A stretch of DNA of 64,000 nucleotides from Macrostomum hystrix (Eukaryota > Platyhelminthes > Macrostomidae). This document shows, one piece after another, positions 1 through 12,953 of this stretch; the stretch's first letter is position 1; every line of letters starts with the position of its first letter. The notes under the pieces are model-generated. The model ran no database searches, was not told the DNA's origin, and saw only the letters and a program-made list of their open reading frames with translations. Location: positions 3,643,001-3,707,000 of the forward strand of contig CATNEN010000030.1 of assembly GCA_950097015.1 (NCBI GenBank). The letters are read 5' to 3'. The position numbers and the translations under genes are program-made.

Positions 1-507
1 TCTTATGCATCTTATGAATCTTATGAATCTTATGGATCTTATGAATCTTATGGATCTTATGGATCTTATGGATCTTATGGATCTTATGGATCTTATGGAT
101 CTTATGAATCTTATGAATCTTATGGATCTTATGAATCTTATGGATCTTATGGATCTTATGGATCTTATGGTGGATCTTATGGATCTTATGGATCTTATGA
201 ATCTTATGAATCTTATGAATCTTATGGATCTTATGAATCTTTTGAATCTTATGGATCTTATGAATCTTATGAATCTTATGGATCTTATGAATTTTATGGA
301 TCTTATGAATCTTATGAATCTTATGGATCTTATGGATCTTATGGATCTTATGGATCTTATGGATCTTATGGTGGATCTTATGGATCTTATGGATCTTATG
401 AATCTTATGGATCTTATGGTGGATCTTATGGATCTTATGGATCTTATGGATCTTATGAATCTTATGGATCTTATGGATCTTATGAATCTTATGGATCTTA
501 TGGAGCT
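1..507. repeat. 9-bp tandem array (ggatcttat / gaatcttat)
   Basis: About 56 units of a 9-bp motif alternating ggatcttat and gaatcttat, with a few 12-bp units that carry an extra ggt. The left window edge cuts the array, so its true length is unknown. Because 9 is a multiple of 3 the plus strand stays open as a Leu-Met-Asp/Asn peptide, which I regard as an artefact. Confidence 0.95.
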
Positions 508-820
508 TTTCTTAGGCTCTTAACATTAAAGCTGCTGTGATAAAAAGTAGAAAGGGTAGAAAATAGTAATTGGGTAGTGAATATCTTTAAAAAAAGTAAT
601 TCATTTTAGTAATATTGTCACAATAGAAAATAAATGCGTTCGCGTAGAGAGCCTACAAATTTTTCATTTAAAGCCTGTAAATGTGCATTGTACCTTATGC
701 CTCTCAGAACTGACTTGTTCTTACTCTTAGAACTTACACTCTGGGAGATTAGCCCACGTTCAAATGAAGTCCTCTACATGGAAGAGGATACAGGTGTGGC
801 TAGAGCTACCACACGGGCCA
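508..820. other. unique spacer between two satellite arrays
   Basis: About 310 bp of non-repetitive sequence. A short plus-strand open frame (634-828) has no recognisable domain and runs into the next array. I see no gene here. Confidence 0.6.
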
Positions 821-3800
821 GTAGCTAGATACGGGTGTGACTACTGCACTCATAAGTAGCTAGATACGGGTGTGACTACTGCACTCATAAGTAGCTAGAT
901 ACGAATGTGGCTACTGCATTAAATTTAGCTAGATACGGGTGTGACTACTGCACTCATAAGTAGCTAGATACGAATGTGGCTACTGCATTAAATTTAGCTA
1001 GATACGAATGTGGCTACTGCATTAAATTTAGCTAGATACGAATGTGGCTACTGCACTCATAAGTAGCTAGATACGGGTGTGACTACTGCACTCATAAGTA
1101 GCTAGATACGAATGTGGCTACTGCATTAAATTTAGCTAGATACGAATGTGGCTACTGCATTAAATTTAGCTAGATACGAATGTGGCTACTGCATAAAATT
1201 TAGCTAGATACGAATGTGGCTACTGCATTAAATTTAGCTAGATACGAATGTGGATACTGCATTAAATTTAGCTAGATACGAATGTGGCTACTGCATTAAA
1301 TTTAGCTAGATACGAATGTGGCTACTGCACTCATAAGTAGCTAGATACGGGTGTGACTACTGCACTCATAAGTAGCTAGATACGAATGTGGCTACTGCAT
1401 TAAATTTAGCTAGATACGAATGTGGCTACTGCATTAAAATTAGCTAGATACGAATGTGGCTACTGCATTAAATTTAGCTAGATACGAATGTGGCTACTGC
1501 ATTAAATTTAGCTAGATACGAATGTGGCTACTGCATAAAATTTAGCTAGATACGAATGTGGCTACTGCATTAAATTTAGCTAGATACGAATGTGGCTACT
1601 GCATTAAATTTAGCTAGATACGAATGTGGCTACTGCATAAAATTTAGCTAGATACGAATGTGGCTACTGCATTAAATTTAGCTAGATACGAATGTGGCTA
1701 CTGCATTAAATTTAGCTAGATACGAATGTGGATACTGCATTAAATTTAGCTAGATACGAATGTGGCTACTGCATTAAATTTAGCTAGATACGAATGTGGC
1801 TACTGCATAAAATTTAGCTAGATACGAATGTGGCTACTGCATTAAATTTAGCTAGATACGAATGTGGCTACTGCATTAAATTTAGCTAGATACGAATGTG
1901 GCTACTGCATTAAATTTAGTTAGATACGAATGTGGCTACTGCATTAAATTTAGCTAGATACGAATGTGGCTACTGCATTAAATTTAGCTAGATACGAATG
2001 TGGCTACTGCATTAAATTTAGCTAGATACGAATGTGGATACTGCATTAAATTTAGCTAGATACGAATGTGGCTACTGCATTAAATTTAGCTAGATACGAA
2101 TGTGGCTACTGCACTCATAAGTAGCTAGATACGGGTGTGACTACTGCACTCATAAGTAGCTAGATACGAATGTGGCTACTGCATTAAATTTAGCTAGATA
2201 CGAATGTGGCTACTGCATTAAATTTAGCTAGATACGAATGTGGCTACTGCATTAAATTTAGCTAGATACGAATGTGGCTACTGCATTAAATTTAGCTAGA
2301 TACGAATGTGGCTACTGCATTAAATTTAGCTAGATACGAATGTGGCTACTGCATTAAATTTAGCTAGATACGAATGTGGATACTGCATTAAATTTAGCTA
2401 GATACGAATGTGGCTACTGCATTAAATTTAGCTAGATACGAATGTGGCTACTGCATTAAATTTAGCTAGATACGAATGTGGCTACTGCATTAAATTTAGC
2501 TAGATACGAATGTGGCTACTGCATTAAATTTAGCTAGATACGAATGTGGCTACTGCATTAAATTTAGCTAGATACGAATGTGGCTACTGCATTAAATTTA
2601 GCTAGATACGAATGTGGCTACTGCATTAAATTTAGCTAGATACGAATGTGGATACTGCATTAAATTTAGCTAGATACGAATGTGGCTACTGCATTAAATT
2701 TAGCTAGATACGAATGTGGCTACTGCATAAAATTTAGCTAGATACGAATGTGGCTACTGCATTAAATTTAGCTAGATACGAATGTGGCTACTGCATTAAA
2801 TTTAGCTAGATACGAATGTGGCTACTGCATTAAATTTAGCTAGATACGAATGTGGCTACTGCATTAAATTTAGCTAGATACGAATGTGGCTACTGCATTA
2901 AATTTAGCTAGATACGAATGTGGCTACTGCATTAAATTTAGCTAGATACGAATGTGGATACTGCATTAAATTTAGCTAGATACGAATGTGGCTACTGCAT
3001 TAAATTTAGCTAGATACGAATGTGGCTACTGCACTCATAAGTAGCTAGATACGGGTGTGACTACTGCACTCATAAGTAGCTAGATACGAATGTGGCTACT
3101 GCATTAAATTTAGCTAGATACGAATGTGGCTACTGCATTAAATTTAGCTAGATACGAATGTGGCTACTGCATTAAATTTAGCTAGATACGAATGTGGCTA
3201 CTGCATTAAATTTAGCTAGATACGAATGTGGCTACTGCATTAAATTTAGCTAGATACGAATGTGGCTACTGCATTAAATTTAGCTAGATACGAATGTGGA
3301 TACTGCATTAAATTTAGCTAGATACGAATGTGGCTACTGCATTAAATTTAGCTAGATACGAATGTGGCTACTGCATTAAATTTAGCTAGATACGAATGTG
3401 GCTACTGCATTAAATTTAGCTAGATACGAATGTGGCTACTGCATTAAATTTAGCTAGATACGAATGTGGCTACTGCATAAAATTTAGCTAGATACGAATG
3501 TGGCTACTGCATTAAATTTAGCTAGATACGAATGTGGCTACTGCATTAAATTTAGCTAGATACGAATGTGGCTACTGCATTAAATTTAGCTAGATACGAA
3601 TGTGGCTACTGCATTAAATTTAGCTAGATACGAATGTGGCTACTGCATTAAATTTAGCTAGATACGAATGTGGCTACTGCATAAAATTTAGCTAGATACG
3701 CATGTGGCTACTGCATTAAATTTAGCTAGATACGAATGTGGCTACTGCATAAAATTTAGCTAGATACGAATGTGGCTACTGCATTAAATTTAGCTAGATA

Positions 3801-5296
3801 CGAATGTGGCTACTGCATAAAATTTAGCTAGATACGAATGTGGCTACTGCATTAAATTTAGCTAGATACGAATGTGGCTACTGCATTAAATTTAGCTAGA
3901 TACGAATGTGGCTACTGCATTAAATTTAGCTAGATACGAATGTGGCTACTGCACTCATAGGTATAGCTAGATACGAATGTGGCTACTGCACTCATAGGTA
4001 TAGCTAGATACGAATGTGGCTACTGCACTCATAAGTAGCTAGATACGAATGTGGCTACTGCACTCATAAGTAGCTAGATACGAATGTGGCTACTGCACTC
4101 ATAGGTATAGCTAGATACGAATGTGGCTACTGCACTCATAGGTATAGCTTGATACGAATGTGGCTACTGCACTCATAAGTAGCTAGATACGAATGTGGCT
4201 ACTGCACTCATAGGTATAGCTAGATACGAATGTGGCTACTGCACTCATAAGTAGCTAGATACGAATGTGGCTACTGCACTCATAGGTATAGCTAGATACG
4301 AATGTGGCTACTGCACTCATAAGTAGCTAGATACGAATGTGGCTACTGCACTCATAGGTATAGCTAGATACGAATGTGGCTACTGCACTCATAAGTAGCT
4401 AGATACGAATGTGGCTACTGCACTCATAGGTATAGCTAGATACGAATGTGGCTACTGCACTCATAAGTAGCTAGATACGAATGTGGCTACTGCACTCATA
4501 GGTATAGCTAGATACGAATGTGACTACTGCACTCATAAGTAGCTAGATACGAATGTGGCTACTGCATTAAATTTAGCTAGATACGAATGTGGCTACTGCA
4601 CTCATAAGTAGCTAGATACGAATGTGGCTACTGCACTCATAGGTATAGCTAGATACGAATGTGGCTACTGCACTCATAGGTATAGCTAGATACGAATGTG
4701 GCTACTGCACTCATAAGTAGCTAGATACGAATGTGGCTACTGCACTCATAAGTAGCTAGATACGAATGTGGCTACTGCACTCATAGGTATAGCTAGATAC
4801 GAATGTGGCTACTGCACTCATAAGTAGCTAGATACGAATGTGGCTACTGCACTCATAGGTATAGCTAGATACGAATGTGGCTACTGCACTCATAAGTAGC
4901 TAGATACGAATGTGGCTACTGCACTCATAGGTATAGCTAGATACGAATGTGGCTACTGCACTCATAAGTAGCTAGATACGAATGTGGCTACTGCACTCAT
5001 AGGTATAGCTAGATACGAATGTGGCTACTGCACTCATAGGTATAGCTAGATACGAATGTGGCTACTGCACTCATAAGTAGCTAGATACGAATGTGGCTAC
5101 TGCACTCATAAGTAGCTAGATACGAATGTGGCTACTGCACTCATAAGTAGCTAGATACGAATGTGGCTACTGCACACATAAGTAGCTAGATACGAATGTG
5201 GCTACTGCACTCATAGGTATAGCTAGATACGAATGTGGCTACTGCACTCATAAGCAGCTAGATACGAATGTGGCTACTGCACTCATAAGTAGCTAG
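821..5296. repeat. 34/35/37-bp satellite array with higher-order structure
   Basis: About 4.5 kb, roughly 129 units. Each unit starts agctagatacgaatgtggct and ends in one of three ways: attaaattt (34 bp), actcataagt (35 bp) or actcataggtat (37 bp). The left two thirds are mostly the 34-bp form. From about 3950 rightward the array is mostly the two actcat forms, often alternating as dimers. Point variants recur at exactly 920 bp (see findings). Every unit carries stop codons, so it cannot code. Confidence 0.97.
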
Positions 5297-5833
5297 AAAA
5301 GTAGGCACAATTGATAAATGAATAAAGCAAAACAGAAATCTAGCATTAATAATATTACTGATCCGGCAATCAAAGATGCTAAAAAGGCTGTCACAGAGTA
5401 GAGCGGGCAGAGAGGTGCATGTGCATATATTTATTCTGGGAGTTTTACACAGCGCACTCTGCTTTTAACGCTTTGACATTTGACAATTCTGAATCACTCG
5501 ATAGGGCGCAGGTGTTCACTGTGCATTCTTATTTCAGTAATCGGGCAAAAAATAATTTGAAAAGTTTTTTTTGTTGCAGCAAAACAGTCAGATAAAAGAG
5601 AGATAGAGAGAAAAGCAACATGAGTAGACAAAAACACAAAGCTTTTGCAGATCGATCTGATAAACACGCACAAGAAATGCATGCGCTCAAATATACTCAC
5701 TGATTTTCACTGCTTCAATACGTATTTATAAATAGCTGATTGGGGCCTAAGAACGCCCTGGCAACCCCTATTTTAGATCGCACACCTCCGCACTAGTCCG
5801 AATTTGTCAATCATGCTGGGACCCCCTAGCACC
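5297..5833. other. spacer and likely 3' UTR of the minus-strand ABCF2 gene
   Basis: No coding exon seen. The part nearest 5833 should be ABCF2 3' UTR, as that gene reads leftward and stops at 5834. A minus-strand AATAAA lies at 5430-5435. A small minus-strand open frame (5494-5700) shows no family features. Confidence 0.5.
5430..5435 (-). promoter_or_regulatory. candidate polyadenylation signal (AATAAA) for ABCF2
   Basis: TTTATT on the plus strand gives AATAAA on the minus strand, about 400 nt downstream of the ABCF2 stop codon. Position is plausible but the hexamer is common in AT-rich DNA. Confidence 0.3.
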
Positions 5834-8800
5834 TCACTTGAGCCTAGCCTCGTTGTCCCGCGCAATCTCCCTAGTGAGGCGCTCCTTATATGAGAAGATG
5901 TCGCCCTCCCACTTCGTGACCTTGCAGTTGTCGCACACCCAGATCTCCTCAGCAACCTGTTGGATTAGCCTGAAGTCGTGACTAACAAGCAGCAGGCCGC
6001 CTTCGAACTCGTTGATGGCGTCGGCCAGGGCGTCGATAGTTTCGATGTCCAGATGATTGGTCGGCTCGTCCAGCAGTAGCATATGCGGCGTCTTATTAGC
6101 TAACCACGCAAAGATAATACGGCAGCGCTGACCATCGGACAAGGTGCGAATCGGACACACCTGCTGGGCCCCGGTGAGGCCGTAGCGACCCAGAATCTTG
6201 CGCATCTCGTCCCTCTCTGTCACCTCCGGGAATTGCTGCATCATCCAGTCAAGAGAGGTGAACGAAATGTCCAGCATCTCGTGCAGGTGCTGATGATACC
6301 GACCGATGCGGACGTGCGAGTGCCGCCGAATCAGACCGTCGGTTGGCTGCAGCTCGCCAGCGATAAGCTTCAGCAGTGTACTCTTGCCTGTTGGTGTTTT
6401 GGGAATTTCAAGGAGTCAATTTTGTGAATCACGGTTTACTGTTTCAATGACTAACTATGACCTCTTCATGATGTCAAAAAATTCCTGACTTTCATAATGT
6501 CAAACAGTGTCTATGACCGTTTCAGGATGTCAAACAATTGTCTATGACTGTTTCAGGATGTCAAACAGTGTCTATGACTGTTTCAGGATGTCAAACAATT
6601 GTCTATGACTGTTTCAGGATGTCAAACAACGTCTATGACTGTTTCAGGATGTCAAACAATTGTCTATGACTGTTTCAGGATGTCAAAAAATTGTCTATGA
6701 CTGTTTCAGGATGTCAAACAATTGTCTATGACTGTTTCAGGATGTCAAACAATTGTCTATGACTGTTTCAGGATGTCAAACAGTGTCTATGATTGTTTCA
6801 GGATTTCAAACAATCGTCTATGACTGTTTCAGGATGTCAAACAACGTCTATGACTGTTTCATGATGTTAAACAACGTCTATGACTGTTTCAGGATGTCAA
6901 ACAACGTCTATGACTGTTTCATGATGTTAAACAACGTCTATGACTGTTTCATGATGTTAAACAACGTCTATGACTGTTTCAGGATGTCAAACAGTGTCTA
7001 TGACTGTTTCAGGATGTCAAACAATTGTCTATGACTGTTTCAGGATGTCAAACAGTGTCTATGATTGTTTCAGAATGTCAAACAATTGTCTATGACTGTT
7101 TCAGGATGTCAAACAATTGTCTATGACTGTTTCAGGGGTGTCAAACAATTGTCTATGACTGTTTCAGGATGTCAAACAATTGGATCAATGATTGTTTCAG
7201 GATGTCAAACAATTGTCTATGACTGTTTCAGGATGTCAAACCATTGTCTATGACTGTTTCAGAATGTCAAACAATTGTCTATGACTGTTTCAGGATGTCA
7301 AACCATTGTCTATGACTGTTTCAGAATGTCAAACAATTGTCTATGACTGTTTCAGGATGTCAAACAATTGTCTATCACTGTTTCAGGGGTGTCAAACAAT
7401 TGTCTATGACTGTTTCAGGATGTCAAACAATTGGATCAATGATTGTTTCAGGATGTCAAACAATTGTCTATGACTGTTTCAGGATGTCAAACAATTGTCT
7501 ATGACTGTTTCAGGATGTCAAACAATTGTCTATCACTGTTTCAGGGGTGTCAAACAATTGTCTATGACTGTTTCAGGATGTCAAACAATTGGATCAATGA
7601 TTGTTTCAGGATGTCAAACAATTGTCTATGACTGTTTCAGGATGTCAACAATTGTCTATGACTGTTTCAGGATGTCAAACCATTGTCTATGACTGTTTCA
7701 GAATGTCAAACAATTGTCTATGACTGTTTCAGGATGTCAAACAATTGTCTATCACTGTTTCAGGGGTGTCAAACAATTGTCTATGACTGTTTCAGGATGT
7801 CAAACAATTGGATCAATGATTGTTTCAGGATGTCAAACAATTGTCTATGACTGTTTCAGGATGTCAAACAATTGTCTATGACTGTTTCAGGATGTCAAAC
7901 AATTGTCTATCACTGTTTCAGGGGTGTCAAACAATTGTCTATGACTGTTTCAGGATGTCAAACAATTGGATCAATGATTGTTTCAGGATGTCAAACAATT
8001 GTCTATGACTGTTTCAGGATGTCAACAATTGTCTATGACTGTTTCAGGATGTCAAACAATTGTCTATGACTGCTTCAGGATGTCAAACAATTGTCTATGA
8101 CTGTTTCAGAATGTCAAACAATTGTCTATGACTGTTTCAGAATGTCAAACAATTGTCTATGACTGTTTCAGAATGTCAAACAATTGTCTATGACTGTTTC
8201 AGGATGTCAAACAATTGTCTATGACTGTTTCAGGATGTCAAACAATTGTCTATGACTGTTTCAGGATGTCAAACAATTGTCTATGACTGTTTCAGGATGT
8301 CAAACAATTGTCTATGACTGTTTCAGGATGTCAAACAATTGTCTATGACTGTTTCAGGATGTCAAACAATTGTCTATGACTGTTTCAGGATGTCAAACAA
8401 TTGTCTATGACTGTTTCAGGATGTCAAACAATTGTCTATGACTGTTTCAGGATGTCAAACAATTGTCTATGACTGTTTCAGGATGTCAAACAATTGGATC
8501 AATGATTGTTTCAGGATGTCAAACAATTGTCTATGACTGTTTCAGGATGTCAAACAATTGGATCAATGATTGTTTCAGGATGTCAAACAATTGTCTATGA
8601 CTGTTTTCAGGATGTCAAACAATTGTCTATGACTGTTTCAGGATGTCAAACAATTGTCTATCACTGTTTCAGGGGTGTCAAACAATTGTCTATGACTGTT
8701 TCAGGATGTCAAACAATTGGATCAATGATTGTTTCAGGATGTCAACAATTGTCTATGACTGTTTCAGGATGTCAACAATTGTCTATGACTGTTTCAGGAT

Positions 8801-11800
8801 GTCAAACATTGTCTATGACTGTTTCAGGATGTCAACAAATTGTCTATGACTGTTTCAGTATGTCAAACAATTGTCTATGACTGTTTCAGGATGTCAAACA
8901 ATTGTCTATGACTGTTTCAGGATGTCAACAATTGTCTATGACTGTTTTCAGGATGTCAAACAATTGTCTATGACTGTTTCAGGATGTCAAACAATTGTCT
9001 ATGACTGTTTCAGGATGTCAAACAATTGTCTATGACTGTTTCAGGAGGTCAAACAATTGTCTATGACTGTTTCAGGATGTCAAACAATTGTCTATGACTG
9101 TTTCAGGATGTCAAACAATTGTCTATGACTGTTTCAGGATGTCAAACAATTGTCTATGACTGTTTCAGGATGTCAAACAATTGTCTATGACTGTTTCAGG
9201 ATGTCAAACAATTGTCTATGACTGTTTCAGGATGTCAAACAATTGTCTATGACTGTTTCAGGATGTCAAACAATTGTCTATGACTGTTTCAGGATGTCAA
9301 ACAATTGTCTATGACTGTTTCAGGATGTCAAACAATTGTCTATGACTGTTTCAGGATGTCAAACAATTGTCTATGACTGTTTCAGGATGTCAAACAATTG
9401 TCTATGACTGTTTCAGGATGTCAAACAATTGTCTATGACTGTTTCAGGATGTCAAACAATTGTCTATGACTGTTTCAGATGTCAAACAATTGTCTATGAC
9501 TGTTTCAGGATGTCAAACAATTGTCTATGACTGTTTCAGGATGTCAAACAATTGTCTATGACTGTTTCAGGATGTCAAACAATTGTCTATGACTGTTTCA
9601 GGATGTCAAACAATTGTCTATGACTGTTTCAGGAATGTCAAACAATTGTCTATGACTGTTTCAGGATGTCAAACAATTGTCTATGACTGTTTCAGGATGT
9701 CAAACAATTGTCTATGACTGTTTCAGGATGTCAAACAATTGTCTATGACTGTTTCAGGATGTCAAACAATTGTCTATGACTGTTTCAGGATGTCAAACAA
9801 TTGTCTATGACTGTTTCAGGATGTCAAACAATTGTCTATGACTGTTTCAGGATGTCAAACAATTGTCTATGACTGTTTCAGGATGTCAAACAATTGTCTA
9901 TGACTGTTTCAGGATGTCAAACAATTGTCTATGACTGTTTCAGGATGTCAAACAATTGTCTATGACTGTTTCAGGATGTCAAACAATTGTCTATGACTGT
10001 TTCAGGATGTCAAACAATTGTCTATGACTGTTTCAGGATGTCAAACAATTGTCTATGACTGTTTCAGGATGTCAAACAATTGTCTATGACTGTTTCAGAT
10101 GTCAAACAATTGTCTATGACTGTTTTCAGATGTCAAACAATTGTCTATGACTGTTTCAGAATGTCAAACAATTGTCTATGACTGTTTCAGAATGTCAAAC
10201 AATTGTCTATGACTGTTTCAGGATGTCAAACAATTGTCTATGACTGTTTCAGGATGTCAAACAATTGTCTATGACTGTTTCAGGATGTCAAACAATTGTC
10301 TATGACTGTTTCAGGATGTCAAACAATTGTCTATGACTGTTTCAGGATGTCAAACAATTGTCTATGACTGTTTCAGAATGTCAAACAATTGTCTATGACT
10401 GTTTCAGAATGTCAAACAATTGTCTATGACTGTTTCAGAATGTCAAACAATTGTCTATGACTGTTTCAGGATGTCAAACAATTGTCTATGACTGTTTCAG
10501 AATGTCAAACAATTGTCTATGACTGTTTCAGAATGTCAAACAATGTGTGACTGCTTCATATTGACTAATAATCTAGACTACCAAAGTCATAGCGCCATTC
10601 TCCATGTAGCCCAGTGATAAGAGCTTAGGACTTCTGACCAAGAGGTCCAGAGTTCGAAAGCCCTGAAAAACAATTTATGTCCTTCAATAGGTCCCCATTG
10701 CGGCAGGTCACCTAACTAAAAAAAAGGGAAACAGCAATAGCTAGAGTGTAGAAATTTGAGTAGGTGTGACGGCCTGCCCAGTCCACGGACTGAATAGCCG
10801 TACGCAGCGTTGGAAACGCCACAATTTATACAATGCATTCTCAATCATACAGCAAAACATTCACTGCATGCAGAAACTAACCAGCTCCGTTGGGACCGAC
10901 TAGAGCAGCCCGGGTGTCCAAATCCACGCCGAAGTCCAAGTCCTTGTAGATTAGCGGCTTGCCAGGGGCGTACTGAAAGCTCACGTGCTGAATCATGATG
11001 ACCGGAGGCGGAATCGTACCGCAGTCGGGAAAATAGAAGGTGACAGTCTTGTCGTGCACCACCCTCTCAGTGAGGCCCTTGTCTACCATCTTGGCTAGGG
11101 TTTTCTCCTTGCTCTGGGCTTGGCGCGCCAGCTTAGCTGATCCGTGGCCAAACCTGGCTATGTAATTCTTCATATTGGAGATCTGGCCCTGCTCCCATTT
11201 GAATCGCTTCATCTGGTTCTCCTCCAGTTCCAGTCGGGTCTGCACGTACTGGTCATAGTTGCCGCCGTAGTAGATCAGGCGCTTCTTGCGCATGTGAATG
11301 ATGTTAGTGCAGACACCGTTGAGAAAGTCCTGCGAATGGCTGATGATAACCAGGATGCGTTTGTACTGCTTCAGCTCCTCTTCAAGCCAGACGCACGCGT
11401 TTAAATCCAGGTGGTTAGTGGGCTCGTCCAGCATCAGTAGGTGCGGCTTAAGGAATAGCGCCCTAGCCAGGGAGATGCGCATGCGCCAGCCTCCACTGAA
11501 GTGCTTCACCTGGATGGAGATTGTTGCACACGGAAATGGCTAGATACAACTTGGTCCTAGTCTCATTGGTCGAATTTATGATTGGTTGAGTTTTTGAACT
11601 AGATTCAATGGACATGTTTGATTGGTTTGAGTTTCTGAACTAGATTCAATGGACATGTCTGATTGGTTGAGTTTCTGAACTAGATTCAATGGACATGTCT
11701 GAATCTGATTGGTTGAGTTTCTGAACTAGATTCAATGGACACGTCTGATTGGTTGAGTTTCTGGACTTGATTCAATGGGCATATCTGATTGGTTTGAGTT

Positions 11801-12953
11801 TCTGGACTAGATTCAATGGACATGTCTGATTGGTTTGACTTTCTGGACTAGATTCAATGGGCATATCTGATTGGTTTGAGTTTCTGGACTGGATTCAATG
11901 GGCATGTCTGATTGGTTTGAGTTTCTGGACTAGATTCAATGGACATGTCTGATTGGTTTGACTTTCTGGACTAGATTCAATGGACATGTCTGATTGGTTG
12001 AGTTTCTGGACTGGATTCAATGGGCATATCTGATTGGTTTGAGTTTCTGGACTGGATTCAATGGGCATATCTGATTGGTTTGAGTTTCTGGACTGGATTC
12101 AATGGGCATGTCTGATTGGTTAAGTTTCCAACTACGGGCACACTGCTAACAGCAAAAGCCTGACCTGCTTGTCCTGCATCTCGGGCGTGAAGCCCAGACC
12201 GTGGAGAATCTCGGCAGCCCTGGTGGCCGCCTTGTCAGCGTCCAGCTCTTCCAGGCGCTCGTAGGCCTCCATGAGCCGTTCGTGCGATTCTTGATCATCG
12301 CGCAGTGCCAAAGCATTAGCCTCCTCTTCCAGACGGACTCGCTCCTCGTCCACCTCCATGACGCACTCGATGGCGGTCTTATCAGACGGCGCCATCTCGC
12401 GCTGCAATAGAAAAATATCCAAATGAGACTGCACTGGCAGTTCCCTATTAGCCAATGCGGCCAGCAGTGTACTCTTGCCGCAGCCGTTCAAGCCAATCAG
12501 ACCGTAGCGCCGGCCGCAGTTGAGCTCGAGTCTGGTGTCCTGCAGCAACTCCTGGCCGTGGAAGGTGATGCTGAGATTTGAAACGTGAATGTCGCGAGAG
12601 TCCGGATGGCTGGCCAAGACGCCGGTGCAGGCGCGATGGGCCACCACGCGATCCGATAAAAGATTCAGCGTCTCAATCTCGTTGGCTAACGCGGTGGGCA
12701 TGTCATCGTCGGAGCCCATAAAATCTTCGTCTTTGCTCCTGCTGCCGCCGCCACCATTAGCCGAGGCTGAGGCGGCTGCGGATTCGCCAGCTTCCGCTCC
12801 GTTTAGTCCAGTCTCTGGCGTCTCATCCCCAGCGGCACTGCCAGCTTCATCTTCGTCATCGCGCAGTTGTTGCTGCAAGGGCTTCTTGGTGTCTTTGCGC
12901 TTGGCTGCTTCTTTTTTAGCCTGGGCTCGCTTCTTCTTGTGATCGGAAGGCAT
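5834..12953 (-). CDS. ABCF2: ATP-binding cassette subfamily F member 2
   Basis: Exons on the minus strand: 12953-12165, 11509-10882 and 6387-5834 (656 aa; human ABCF2 is about 620). The joins keep frame: CAG|GTCAGG to CATCCAG|GTG (phase 0), and GCTG|GTTAGT to CAACAG|GC (phase 1). The N-terminus is Lys-rich, then acidic and Ala/Ser-rich. ABC domain 1 has Walker A GLNGCGKS near residue 154, signature FSGGW near 267 and Walker [13 protein letters not shown] near 287. ABC domain 2 has Walker A GPNGAG|KS near 468, signature LSDGQ and Walker [12 protein letters not shown]. There are no membrane segments. ABCF proteins are soluble twin ATPases that act on ribosomes; the exact role of ABCF2 is less certain. 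The linker ([29 protein letters not shown]) matches ABCF2 rather than ABCF1 or ABCF3. Both introns are mostly minisatellite, and intron 2 splits the second Walker A. Confidence 0.95.
6484..10548. repeat. 31-bp minisatellite in ABCF2 intron 2
   Basis: About 131 units of 31 bp that read tgtctatgactgtttcagga then tgtcaaacaat on the plus strand. Variants include aacgtc for aattgtc, ggggtgtc, and ggatcaatgattg. The middle (about 7090-8050) has a higher-order repeat of 377 bp. The right half (8900-10500) is nearly homogeneous. On the plus strand, antisense to the gene, each unit contains tgtttcag|g, which looks like an acceptor. Confidence 0.97.
10604..10809 (+). repeat. tRNA-derived SINE, family 2
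   Basis: A tRNA-like head with box A-like tagcccagtgataagagc and box B-like agagttcgaaagcc is followed by the shared body and a tail with ccagtccacggactgaatagc. The same head and tail are found in other copies in this window. It lies in ABCF2 intron 2, opposite to the gene. Confidence 0.7.
11510..12164 (-). other. ABCF2 intron 1
   Basis: Donor CAG|GTCAGG at 12164 and acceptor CATCCAG at 11510. Nearly all of its 655 bp is a 40-41-bp minisatellite that starts about 40 bp from the donor. Confidence 0.85.
11570..12124. repeat. 40-41-bp minisatellite in ABCF2 intron 1
   Basis: About 13-14 units built on gattggtttgagtttctgga followed by ctagattcaatggacatgtct. The length varies by one base (ttga or tttga), and there are a few point variants (gggcatatct, ggacatgtct). 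Confidence 0.95.

Larger units (their letters stand above)
6388..10881 (-). other. ABCF2 intron 2 (4.5 kb)
   Basis: Donor G|GTTAGT at 10881 and acceptor ACCAACAG at 6388, read on the minus strand. About 90% is the 31-bp minisatellite. A SINE of family 2 lies near the donor end (10604-10809). Confidence 0.85.

Noticed and set aside
821-5296. Regularly spaced repeats that might be taken for a CRISPR array
   Set aside because: Units are contiguous with no unique spacers, and the host is clearly an animal genome.
6753-8880. Short plus-strand frames ([10 protein letters not shown] repeats) in the ABCF2 intron
   Set aside because: Translation of the 31-bp minisatellite, antisense to a well-supported gene.
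10590-10660. A tRNA gene suggested by A and B box-like motifs
   Set aside because: The sequence does not close a cloverleaf and continues into a shared SINE body and tail.
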